From: Neospora caninum Liverpool
Taxonomy: Eukaryota > Apicomplexa > Conoidasida > Eucoccidiorida > Sarcocystidae
Direction: 5' to 3'
Length of the DNA stretch: 64,000 bases
NCBI RefSeq assembly: GCF_000208865.1
Contig: NC_018397.1
Span: 4,927,748 to 4,991,747, forward strand
Shown piece by piece: positions 13,831-24,600 of the stretch. The position numbers and the translations under genes were made by a program. The first letter of the stretch is position 1. Each line of letters begins with the position of its first letter. Under the pieces are notes generated by a model, which saw only the letters and a list, made by a program, of their open reading frames with translations, was not told where the DNA came from and searched no databases.

Positions 13831-16800
13831 GATCTCTCAATCCATGTGTGTCTCTGTGTATGTACTTATCTGTGTCTGTCTATGGTTGCCGCAGTGATCT
13901 GTGCGTTTTTCCTCCATTCTCGCTTTTCTTTGTTTCTCCTGGTTCCTCCGTCCCGTTCTCAGATACTTGGATTCTCTTCCGAGCAGCGAGACGCGTTTGG
14001 TTTTTTCGAGTGACGGACGGCTAATTGGGCGCGGGAAGAACCGCGCAGGTGTCGACCGCGAGCTCGAGCAGCTTTTCGAGGCGATTGCGCCGTGCCTTTT
14101 GAATTCTTCCGCGAAAGTGACGCAGCAACGGCCGCCGCAGTTCTCCGCCTTCACTTCGTTTCTTGCTTCCCTCGCTCTTGTCCACCCTCCCTTGGCGCCG
14201 CGAGCTGTACAGACACTCCAGCGGTGCCTTTTTGTCGATGCAGTGGAAGACACCCGAGAGATACCTGACTGGTAAGCCCTACAGGGGAAGGCAGCGGCGG
14301 GGAGTGCGTGGGCGTTTGCCTTTGTAAGCAGCGGAGAAAAGACAGAGACTGTCACTTTCCATGCAGGTGCCAATGGATTTGCGTGTCGCGTGGCTCGCTG
14401 GAAATCCCGTTCAGGCGTTCGATGGAAGGAAAACAAGACGTGCTGGTGGGCACCTCTGAGCCTGGTGGTGTGATATTTCTGCATGCGCGCACGCATATTC
14501 ATCGGTGGCCTTATCGAAAAGGCACATCTGTTTATCAAAGATGCGTGCAACAATCCATCTCCTTCGGGCTTGAAATATGTGTAAACACTCAAGGGAACCT
14601 TTCCCTTTTTCTTTTACATTTATGATTGTCTTTGCGCCCTTCCCCTTGACTGGTGAAAGGAGCCACTGGAGTATATAGAGGACTGTAGAAGACTGTTCCT
14701 CTCTTTCCACTCTGTGCCTCTCCGTCTTTTGTCAGGATCGTCGCGGGGTGCCTCGTCGCGCTCTCGACTCTCCATGGAGCCTCGATAACTGTCCCCGACT
14801 TTTTCCCGATCTGCTGCTTCCTTCTTCGTTCGTCTTCCTCCGCGGCGACTCAGGGGACAGTCTACATCGCCGCTGCTGCGCATGCGAGGGCGCAGCCGAC
14901 CAACAAGTCTGAGCTCTTTCGTCTCCTGCGGCTGTACGTACACCTGGGGAGTCACGCGAGCTGCGAAAGGGGCGAGGCCGCAGCGCGGAGTCGCATCCGA
15001 GCGTTGAAGGCGCAGGCCAGACGGCGCGCTGGGGACGCAGAAGATCCTGGGCAGGATCCAGAAGAGAGCCCGCGAGACGAACACCCCAACATGCTTGTCG
15101 ATGTTTCGGCAGAAGACGTTTCTGAAGCAAACGCGTTGGAGGAATTAGAAGCTGCAATCTGGAGACTCCCTTTGGAGACACTCCCTGCTGGCTGGTTCGT
15201 CGGCCTGGCGTGCGTGGCCCGAGTTCTTGCCGAGAACGTCCCGGACCCGACAGTCTTCTTCTCCTTTCTCCACAGCGTCGTGCTGAGGCTGGCCGCCGCC
15301 TTCTTTGGCAGGCCGCACAGGACAGGAGCCCCTCGAAACGAAACGGCAAAACAGACACGTCCGCCGGCACATACACTGCACGCTGGTCCGGCTGTTTCGT
15401 CTTCTTCGGCCGCGCCTGACACGCCGGTGTCTGTTGCGCTGGTGCCTCTGTCGACGCTGCTGCCTGCGCTTCTGGAGTGCGGAGTTCTGGATCTCAACCA
15501 AGTCTGCAGTTTCCTTTCTTCCCTCGTTTCGTTGCTTGCGGCTTCTCCCCCGGACGTCGCTGCCCCGGCCGTCTGCTGGTTCGCCGTCGCGCACCTGATT
15601 CGCTCCCTCGCGGATTTCTTGGCTTCTCGCCTGCGCAGCGCCTCGCCCGTGTCTTCGTTCGATTCTGCCTCGTTCTCGCCTCTCTCTTCCTTCCACGCCG
15701 TCCGGCGTGCTTCCTCCGCAGCACTCCTCGCGCGAATCGGCGATTCCTTGCTTCGCCTCCACGACTTGCTGCTCGCGTGGTTCGTCTCGCCCAGCTCTCT
15801 GGCCGACCGCGCCATGCGCGCACTCGCCGTCGCCGCCCTCGCGGGTGTACCTACACTGCTGCAGAGCCCCGGGAGGGCCAGTGACCAGCCTCGCGACTTC
15901 GACCTCTCGACTGCGAACTGGAAGTCTGTTCCGGCGGTCGACGTGTTTCTCCGGCGCGCGCTGGCGCGGCTGCAGAGCGCGGCAGAGAGTGTGCAGGCGT
16001 CGAGCGAGGAGTGCGCACAGTTCGAGACGGCGACGCGTGAACGGTTTGCGTTCGAGGACGTGGACGCGCGCCCCGGGGTCGTGGCCGAGGACGGAGAAGC
16101 TGAAGACGCGGCCGACGACGGGTGGGGCAGCGAGCAGGCGATTCCGGGCGCAGTTGCGCAGTTTCTTGACCAGCTCGAGACTCCGGCTACGCCCCTCGTT
16201 CGGATAAAGAACGCGAGCGAGAAGACGAGTCCGCGCACGGCAGATCCAGAGGGAACGTTGGTGCTGTGTCAGCTGTACTTACAGCTCAGGGCGTCGCTTC
16301 GGGGCGGCCTTCGCGGCCCGAGTGCGCGCCTCGTTCTCCCAGAGCATTCTCTCCTGCGGTTCGTATTCGACGAGATTTTCCGTGCAGCTCGCGCAGCGCG
16401 TCTGCCGCGCTTCCACGCTCCGCGGGAAAGTTCGAGAGACCCGGACGCGGAGCCTGCGGGGCGCTTGAGAAGGTCTGAATCGCTCGCGTCTGCTTCCGGA
16501 GCCGTCATCTGTCCTCCGCAAACGCGCACAGACCACCTGCAGCTCGCCCACCTCGTCGCGCTCCTCGAGGCCCTCGGGGCAGTGCGGCCGCCGCTCCCCG
16601 ACTGGGGCATGCACGGCCCGCTCGCCCGCCTCTGGTGGATGGCAGTCGCGCGCCTGGAAGAGCTCCAAAGGCCTCGAGAGCCAGGAAAGAGAGGAGACCA
16701 TCGAGCACCTGCGCGCTCACAGAGTCCACCCCGGCCTGGCTCCCCCAGCGACAGGTGTAGTGAGGAGACAGGCGTTGCGTGTCTGAGGAAAACGCGAGAG

Positions 16801-19404
16801 GCACGCGAATCAAGCGACGAAGCAGAACGAGAGGGAAGACTTCGGGGTGTCCGCGCGGATGCGAGACACCGCGACGAGGAGATCGAAGCGCTCTGCGCTT
16901 TGCAGATCGCCCTCCTGCGCGTCTCCGGCGCTCACGCGTGCAACGCGCCGCTCCTCGCGCAGGCGTGTAGCTCCTGGGCCTTCGCGACGTTTCTGGCGGA
17001 AGAGGCGCCGGAAGGCGATCGCGAGCACGAAGGCGTGGAGCCGAAAGAAAAACGGACAGAACGAGAGGAAGACTCCTCGCGGGGAGAAGAGCCGTGGTAC
17101 GATGCACCGCACAGGCTTGGACGCAGGCCAGAAGCGCCAGAGCGACGTTGGGAGTTGTCAAGAGGACCTGCGTCTTCGCCGTTGCCTTCGCCATTTTCTT
17201 CGCCTGCTTCTTCGCAGAAAAAGTCTCCTCTGTCTCGCGCCGTCAAGTTTGTCTTCTTGGCAGAGCTCCCAGCACTTTTCCAGGCCTTGCCGAGAAACGA
17301 GGCGATCTGTCTCCTCGCCCACATCTTCACACGCGGCCTCGAGGCGCCCCACCGGGCGCCAAAGTTGTGGGGCGCGGCCCTCTTTGCCCTAAAACGCGTC
17401 CTGCTCGCGTTTTTGGAGAGCAGAGACGCCGCGACCTCGCCTCTCGGCGAAGGAAAAGAGGCCCGCTCCCCGCTGTCTCTCCACACAGAGGAGGAGCTGG
17501 ACGAGACTCTGCGCCAAATTGAGCAACTCCTCGGGCAGTGGCTGTTGCCTGCCTTGCTCGCCCCGGCCTCTGCTGTCGCTTCCAGTGCGGAACGCGAAGC
17601 GGAGGCGCGCCCAGGGGAACCCGCAGCAAGCCCTCGCACTGTACAGACACCCGACGGCGAGGGCACGGAACGAGCCATCGGGAAGCGAGGACTGGGAGCG
17701 CGAGAGGGGCGCGTTTTGGCGCCGTTCGCCGTCCTCGCTCACCTGGCCGAGGCGCTGGAGGTTCTCCTCGTTGTCAAGAGAGGCAGGAAAAAGACAGGAA
17801 AACCTGTGGAGGCAAAAGGCTCGCACGACGCGTCCGAGACGGACACCCTCGAGGGAGTCGCGCACCTCCCTGCTCTCGTTCTTGGATACCTCGTTCTCAA
17901 AAAGGTCGTCCCTACTTGGCACTTGCAAGGCCTGCGAGATCGGCTTCTTCTCCCACCGCAAACTCCTTCGCTTTCTGCTTCGCCTGCCGGCAGGGGAAGG
18001 ACGGGAAAAGCTCTTCCGGGGGAGGGCGAGGCTCTGAACGCGCCGCTTTGCTCGCGCAGAACCTTTTGCCGGGGAGTCTTCGACCGAGAGCTAGTTTCCT
18101 TCGCCTTCGTCGCGTCGCTCCTGCCGTGGCCCGAGCAGCTGGAAATCCTTCACGGCATCGTCTGTAGCGTCAGCGTCCACCAGGTGTCTATACACCACGC
18201 GGTGAACCTGCTCGTCGCCTTTGCGTTGTACGCGACTGCCCCGCACCTCGCCGTCTTGCTCCTCGATCCGTTTCTCCGTGACGGCGCGAGCGAGGAATCG
18301 CGAGCCTTCTCTGCCGGTGGCTTCCCGAGCGAACACGGGGGGGAAAGAGGGAGACAGACTGCAAGGGCGTCACCTCGGAGCCGACCTCGCGTGTACCCTG
18401 CCACTGGACATGAAGCTGACGAAGAGCTCTCTCGAGAGACGAAACTCCGAGAACCCGAGTGTCTGTACACTTCCGTCACGGGCATCCGATGGTTAATGGA
18501 TGAGCGCATAGCGGAGAGAGACCTAGCCGACGCAGCGGCATGTTCTGACCTCTCCGAATCGTCTCCTGGCCCACAACGTCCTGCCTATTCCTCGCCGTTC
18601 GTCCCTTTTTCCTGCTCGTCCTGTTTGTCTTCTTGCTCCGTTTCGGCATCGTCGTGCTTCAATTGGGAGGGGGAGGAGACCGTTCATCTTCAGCTGACAA
18701 TTTCACCGGAAGAGAGCGGTCTTTTCCCGTCTTTCCTTCAAATTCTTCCTCGAGCTTTTCTCGGTGTCCGTGGTTTCTTCTCGTTCCACTTGTCACCGAA
18801 TCTTCCATACTGGCAGTCGCTTCTTCTGCATGCGCCTAGTCCACGTGCTCTCTCACCTCCGGCGATTTCTGCTCTGTCGCTCCCTCCAACGACTGCCCTC
18901 GCCTTCTCCTACGGTCAGCAGGATGCCCTGCTCCTCCTCAGAAGACGAGTAAAACTCTTGCTTCGTCTTCATATCCCTTCTTCTCTTCTTCTTTCTCTCT
19001 CTCCCTCTCTGGCACCACCCACCGTCGAAAAACTGTCTTCTTCTTCCCCTTCTTCCCCTTCTTCCTCCTCTTCCTCTTCTTCTGCTTCCCCTTCCTCTTC
19101 TTCTCTCATGTCTGTTTTAAGTGGTGAGCAGACGCGAGATGGATCGAGTCTGGAGTCTCTTCTTCGGCTCGCGGCTCCATTTGCGTTGAGAGAATTGCGG
19201 ATGCTGCTCGTGAAAGCTGCGCGTCTCCAGAAAGACGCAAAGCCCGCGTCCTGCGGGAAGGATCTTGGATCAGGGGAAAAGAGGGGCTCTGGACTCGACG
19301 TTTCGCAAAAGAGCGCGAAGCCTGCGGTCGACGTGCCGTGGCTGCTGAACTGCTTCGATGCACTCCTCGCCTCGCCCCCCGTGGCGCAAGTCCTCCAGCT
19401 GTAG
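7845..19404 (+). CDS. Unrecognised giant helical-repeat-like protein (~3,414 aa)
   Basis: Four exons splice in phase: 7845-12963, 13518-13665, 13963-14271 and 14736-19404 (10,245 nt, stop TAG). Junctions are AAAG|GTGAGC to CAG|GC, ATTGA|GTAAGG to CAG|A, and CTG|GTAAGC to CAG|GATCG; the last rebuilds a Trp codon and reads EIPDWIVAGCLVALST. The protein consists of many Leu/Ala-rich [11 protein letters not shown] segments, such as LALPLLRDALRACG and GLACVARVLAENV, spaced by disordered Arg/Glu/Ser insertions. That looks like an ARM/HEAT-type solenoid broken up by coccidian low-complexity inserts. A Ser-rich run lies near its C-terminus. I see no catalytic motif, signal peptide or clear membrane span. 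Large HEAT proteins of the focadhesin/RST1, THADA/Trm732 or proteasome-adaptor kind are candidates by size and texture only. Gene reality is well supported by 5.1-kb and 4.7-kb open frames and matched phases; function is unknown. Confidence 0.8.
13789..13828. repeat. (TA)n microsatellite in intron of the giant-protein gene
   Basis: About 40 nt of near-perfect TA dinucleotide repeat lies in the 297-nt intron 13666-13962. It is flanked by TATC/TGTC-rich pyrimidine sequence that leads into the acceptor at 13961. Confidence 0.95.
19035..19110 (+). repeat. Coding TTC/TCC microsatellite specifying a Ser-rich run
   Basis: Within the last exon of the giant gene, a CTTCTTCCCCTTCTTCC-type pyrimidine repeat encodes a run of almost only Ser with a few Pro and Ala. 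It is in frame and likely polymorphic in length. It probably forms a disordered linker. Confidence 0.85.
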
Positions 19405-20502
19405 CTTGAGAGGAAAGCGCCTTGCTGCTGCGGGGTCTTTTCGGAGCAGAGATCGAGGCAACGGAGACAATGGCCAGCATCGTGGAAAACGCCTCTTCCA
19501 CCAAGGCAGGAAAAACGCTAGCGAGAATGAAGATTATAAGGAGCGAGGAAAGCGTCTCCGCTACCTTTTTGCCCCGTGAGTTCTCAGCGGGTCGAGCTCG
19601 ACACACATGGAAGCATTTGATCTTGAGCGGCGTTCGGCCTTTCCAACTGCCTCTGCATGCAGCGTTCACCTCTTTCGGTGTCTGTGGCCTGGTTCGTGCA
19701 TGCAAATCCGTTGCGTCTCAAAAACGGGATACTGTCCACCACCTTAATAAGGCGCTTTCAAGGATGCGGTTCCTCTTCGCACACACAGAGAGGACGCCTC
19801 AGAAGACACAGAGGGAAGACACGCAAAAAATCCGTGAGAGAAGCCGCAGCAGGACAGCAGACACGACACGTTGACACGGGTTTCGGGACGCAGGATGCCT
19901 GCTCGCGGCCCAAAAGATGTCCTGAGATGTTTCCAGACGCCTTCTCTCTCCTCGCCTGACGGTCCGCCATCCTTTCGGTGTGGCGACGATTCGTCGCGCC
20001 GGACACCATGCCGTGCGGCGTCCCCTCTCGGCCTCGCGTAGGTCTTGCGGGTAATTTTGATTCAGAGGATTATAAGCTTCCCCTGAAAACCGCGCCACTG
20101 TGGTGCAGACCGTGTGATCTGCATTATCAAAGGTCGTGCTCTTCGCCAGTTTTTACGAGTGTTGGGTTTGATCTTCTGCTGCCACAGCTCTCGATTTCTC
20201 AGATGTATGGTGTTTTGCCTTCTCACTTCGAGCCTTACATTGTGGACACGCACACGTGAGGTGAGACGCCGCGACTTCCAGAACGAATCCCGCGTCGACA
20301 CTGCTGCCGCGGAAAGGCGCGACGCGCCCGTCGGATGAAACACTGGGCGAATGGTAGAATCTTAACGCCTCAGAAGGCGCGTGGTCGTAACACTCTGTAT
20401 TGTGTAGAGAGAGCCTCCTGCGCTTCTCCCGGAGGCGGGGGACCAGAAAAAACGTAGAAAAACATCGCGAGCGTGAGCGAAGAGGCGAGATTTTTCAAGA
20501 AG

Positions 20503-20592
20503 AGCAGAGGAGCAGAAGTGAGCAGAGGAGCAGAAGTGAGCAGAGGAGCAGAAGTGAGCAGAGGAGCAGAAGTGAGCAGAGGAGCGGAAGTG
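20503..20592. repeat. 18-bp minisatellite, 5 copies
   Basis: Five direct tandem copies of the 18-bp unit AGCAGAGGAGCAGAAGTG start at 20503, and the last copy carries one A-to-G change. Because the unit is a multiple of three, all frames stay open through it. One + frame reads an Arg-Ser/Glu-Gln hexapeptide repeat. Confidence 0.96.
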
Positions 20593-21522
20593 AGCAGAGC
20601 GCTTTGGAGTGTCTTCTCCCATGGGCTCGACACATGAAGTTATCGAGAATCGAGTGGCGCTCGGAGGGAACGCCGGTGGGGAAAAGCGCAGGAAGGGCTT
20701 TTAAAAACGAGCGGCCGATTTCTTACAGTCCCAGGTGTTGTACAGAAGAAGGGAGAGAAAGCGAGTCGCACACACAGACCGAGGCGAATTTCGAGAGAAG
20801 TGCTGAGTTCGCCCGGTATGCTCCAGTCTCTGAGGAGGAAGGCCTGGGTCTCTCTCTCGGTTGGGGGCGAAACAATCGGCTGACGTATGGACCGAAAAAG
20901 CGTTGAAGGGGATCTGCGAGACGTACCATCTCTTTCGAACCTTCCTAGATTTCAACAAAATCCCTTTCTCTGGGGAGCTTCTACACTACGAGATGGACGA
21001 AAGTCTAAAAAGAGTCAAATGCTTAGCAGAGTTCTGCTGTACATTCGTTGCCGGTCACCTCTGTGGCGCCCACGAGACACCCAAGTGGCGGCAGGAGACA
21101 CGTGGACGACTCGAGACAAAAACGCGTTGGAATTGAAACGAGAAAGACAAAAGAGGGAGACCAGACTGCAGTGTAAAGCGCTTCGGGAGAACGCGTTCGG
21201 CCTTCCATGCTGAGACACAGGCGCGTTTGGGTGGAAAAACGCGAAAACGATCTCCGCGTGTTCGAGAGACATCCGCCTTTGCAGATTCTAACCCCTTTTC
21301 TCCGTTTCACCACTTTCCCTGGTCACGCCTTCGACTTTCACGCCTCTGTCAGAACCGGAGGAAAGAAGATCGAGGCTAGTGGAAGGATGACCACAGTTCC
21401 TGCGAGTGCCCCGTCTACGTTTACGTCTCCATCCAGTAATCTCCTCTCTTCCGTAGCAGTCTCTCACCGGAATCCACAGACGCATATAAGATGGAAAAAG
21501 ATAAACATATGCTAACGCATAA

Positions 21523-21545
21523 CATATATATATATATATATATAT
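21523..21545. repeat. (TA)n microsatellite near the XRN 3' end
   Basis: About 23 nt of TA repeat lies roughly 100 nt downstream of the XRN stop codon, in the convergent intergenic region. It may fall in the 3' UTR of that transcript. Confidence 0.9.
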
Positions 21546-21642
21546 GAGTATAAGTAAATGTGGAACATGCAGATGCCCCCTTCTATATGCGTATCGATGT
21601 GTCTGTTGCGAATTTTTCTTTCTGCGTCTCTCTGTTTCCATG

Positions 21643-24600
21643 CTATTTGTTTGCTTTCGCCGAGCGCGCTCCACCCGAAGCATCTTTTGTGCTGTCCCCT
21701 CCATGTGTCTCGTCCGCACTCGTGGCTCTTCGCTTTGGGGCGCGTCGCCTCCCTCTCGTGGGTACCTGCGCGTTCTGCTTCAGCCCGCCGGAACCGGCGA
21801 CTCCGTCCTCGTCTCCTGTTCTCTCAGGAGCGGCTTCTTGGCGTCGCGGCCCTTGCTTCCTCTTGCCTTTCTTCTGTACACTCTGCGCCTGACCCTGTGC
21901 GGGTTTGGCCCTTCTGTCTCCGTCGGAGTCTCCACTCGCGGTCAACTTCCCGTTTTCTTTCTCACGGCCGCCAGGCTTCTTCGTCTCGTCCCCCCCGGCA
22001 GCTCGTCCTCGCCGTTTTCGCTTGGTCTCGAAAATGCCTGTCGCCTGGCGCCGCGCTTTGCTCTCCGTTTTTGCTTTTGTTTCGGCCGGTACGCCTGCTG
22101 CGCTCCTAGAGACCCGCTTCTCCTGAGCGGAACCTCGAGCCGGCACTGCGCGCCTCTTCTGCCCTACCGGTGAGAGCGAAGACGCTGCCGGCGGCCAGAA
22201 CATGACTGGTTTCCCGATGCGGTTTCGCAGAACGTCTTGGAGAGTCCAGAGCCCCGAATCCATGCGGTCTTCTTCCGATCCCCAGCTTGCTCCCATCTTG
22301 TCCGCATACACATCCCCTCGAGCCTCCGGCGTGTCGCCTTCTCTCTCCGCGTGGCTTCCCTGTTCTCTCCCGCCGCCAGAGCCTTGCTCTGTTGGTGTCT
22401 CCGTCGGCTCTTCCACCTCGTCCGGCCTCGCATCCCGGCCTTCTCGCTTTTCATCAGGCTGCGAGACGCTGAATTGTCTGCTTGTTCGGCGGCCTCGCCG
22501 TGGCTCGAGCGTCGGCGCGCTCTCGCCAGTCTCTGCTTCTCGGCCTTTTTCCCCCGCTCCCTGGCTACCTGCGGCCTCTTTGCTTCTCTCTCCGCGCCGA
22601 GCCGCGCGGGCTGCCCCGCGCGCAGCCTCCAACAACCTGGGAATGTCGAGAGGAGGCAGAATCGGCCGGTGCAGCCACGAGGGCAGGGAGGCGGCAGACG
22701 CGGCCGAAAGAGCAGACGCGAGAAAGCGGGGATCTGCATGCGCGTCGAGCGCTAACGCGATGGCGTCGCGTTCTCGGCTGTCCAGCCGGGGCTCCAAAGA
22801 AGGAGACGTTCGTGACGGAGACGGAGGAGCACACGTGAGAGAGGAAGAACGTGACGAAGACTTTGCGAGCTCAGGATCTGCGGAAGCCGGACGAACATCC
22901 ATTTCAGAGAAGAGAGAAGAGGGCAACGAAGAAAAAGCAGACGAAGCCTGGGTTGGTAGCGCTGCCGCATCGTGGTCGGTCGCAGACCTTTGGCCTTCTT
23001 TTTTGTCTTCTAGGACTTGTTTGAAGTCGAAGCGAAGCGCGTGGAACGGGTGGCTGTCCACGGGAAACCCGTCGGGAAACATGTCGGCGAGTTCACGTTC
23101 CCGCGGCAGGTGTCTGTACACCCGAGGGAGGAGCGCGGCGCTGGAGGCGGGGAGAACGGCGAGCAGCTGAGCATAAGGCGAGAATTTGAAGTCTTCCCGA
23201 ACGCTGGGGAGGGCGACGGACCGCGCGAGAGCCGCCGGATCTAGCCGCGCGAGATCCGAACAGAGCGGAGCGAATTCGTGAGGAAAGAACCACGACCAGC
23301 AAGGCTTCGACGTGTGGTAGTAGCGCAGCAGAAAAAACAAACCGGTCACGTAGTCCAGAGCCAGGCGCGCCCGAAAGTCCGCAAACGGCACCGCCCAGGG
23401 CGACCGAGATAGATTCGACGCGAACAGCGAACGCGAGGGCGAAGCCGGGCATGCAGCAGACGGACCGTCTCGATTTGCACGGGTCTCTGGCCTTCCGAGG
23501 AGCGTGGCAAGAGGAAATTTCGACGTGTAGTAGAGCACGGCGTGAGGGTCGGTGCAGTCGATTTCGCGTCCGTTTTCTCTGGGAGGTGCTCGTGGGGCAT
23601 TCGCCAGAAGCGGGCGGATTCGGCGCTTCGCCTCGTCCAACAGGTCGTCTCGCCGCGCGTCTTCCCTGTAACCGCAGCTGAGGCCAGCTTGTGCGCGCGC
23701 GATGCTCTGCAGGAGCGCAGAGTCGATGTGGCTCTCGAAGTGCGGGCCTTCGTAGAGCGCGAGGATCTGAAACAGCCGGCGGAGCCGCTCGAGGTTGATT
23801 TTCGTCTTCAGGGTCAAGTAGCCGCCGAGCGCAGGCAGCGCCGCAGTGTACGTACGGACGAGCGTCGCCAAGCCGCCCTGAAAGATGTCGAGGTGCGGCA
23901 GCCCCGGCAAGAAGTCGTTTCCCACGAAGAAGGAGAGAAAGACAAAGTCATCAATGAGGCGCTCAGGGTCGAGGAAACGCCCGTCGCCCAGCACGCGGCG
24001 GCCGTCGAGCCAGTGGGTGCTAGCCGGCGCCTTCGGCTTCGAGGCCTGTTCTCGGCGCAGGGCGGGTTCCTTCTCTGTGTGTGAGCCTGCGAGGAAAGGT
24101 TTCTCTGGAGAGTCGCGCCTCCCCCCCGCCGCGGGCTCCGGCTGCGGAGTCTGCGGAGAGGCCACGGGGTCTCCGTTGGCGATCGCGCGGCGGAGCCCTG
24201 AAAGGAGCTCGCCTCGCAGCGCGTCGACGTCGACGACCTCGAAATCGCGCGAGGTGTACTGGAGGAAGTCGTGCCGCGTCGGAACCAGCAGCGCGCGCTC
24301 GCACGCCGCAGAGTCCTCGATCTCCTCTATCTCCTCGCGCGCTCTGCCGCGTTGCCTGCCGCTGGCAAAGAGCGCTGCAGCGCGGTGAGGGTTCACCCGC
24401 GCCCTCGCGACCGCCTCTGCATGCGCCTGAGCGCGCGTGCGCTCCAGGCTCGTCTGCCGCTCCCGTAAAATCAACAGATTGGACCGGTGCAGGGACAGCG
24501 TGAGCATCAGCAGATCGGCATCCATGCCGTACAGACAGACGCGCCCCGGAAGCGCCACTTGCCCTGCGGCCTCCAGCCCCGAGTTTTCCTGCGCGTCTGG

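Larger units (their letters stand above)
19405..21642. other. Convergent intergenic region between the giant gene and XRN
   Basis: This 2.2-kb region holds the 3' flanks of two convergent genes. It contains an 18-bp minisatellite (20503-20592) and a TA microsatellite (about 21523-21545). An open frame of 168 codons (20400-20906, +) exists largely because the 18-bp repeat keeps frames open. It begins at TTG rather than ATG, so I do not call it a gene. Confidence 0.6.

Noticed and set aside
14367..14445. A fifth exon of the giant gene with good acceptor and protein-like frame
   Set aside because: Ending at the GT at 14446 breaks the frame of the next exon, whereas 14271 to 14736 joins directly in phase.
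20400..20906. 168-codon open frame with Arg-Ser repeats
   Set aside because: It begins at a non-ATG codon and is open mainly because the 18-bp minisatellite contains no stop. No homology is visible.
22202..23170. 322-codon plus-strand frame
   Set aside because: Shadow of the XRN C-terminal coding sequence, which carries recognisable motifs on the minus strand.
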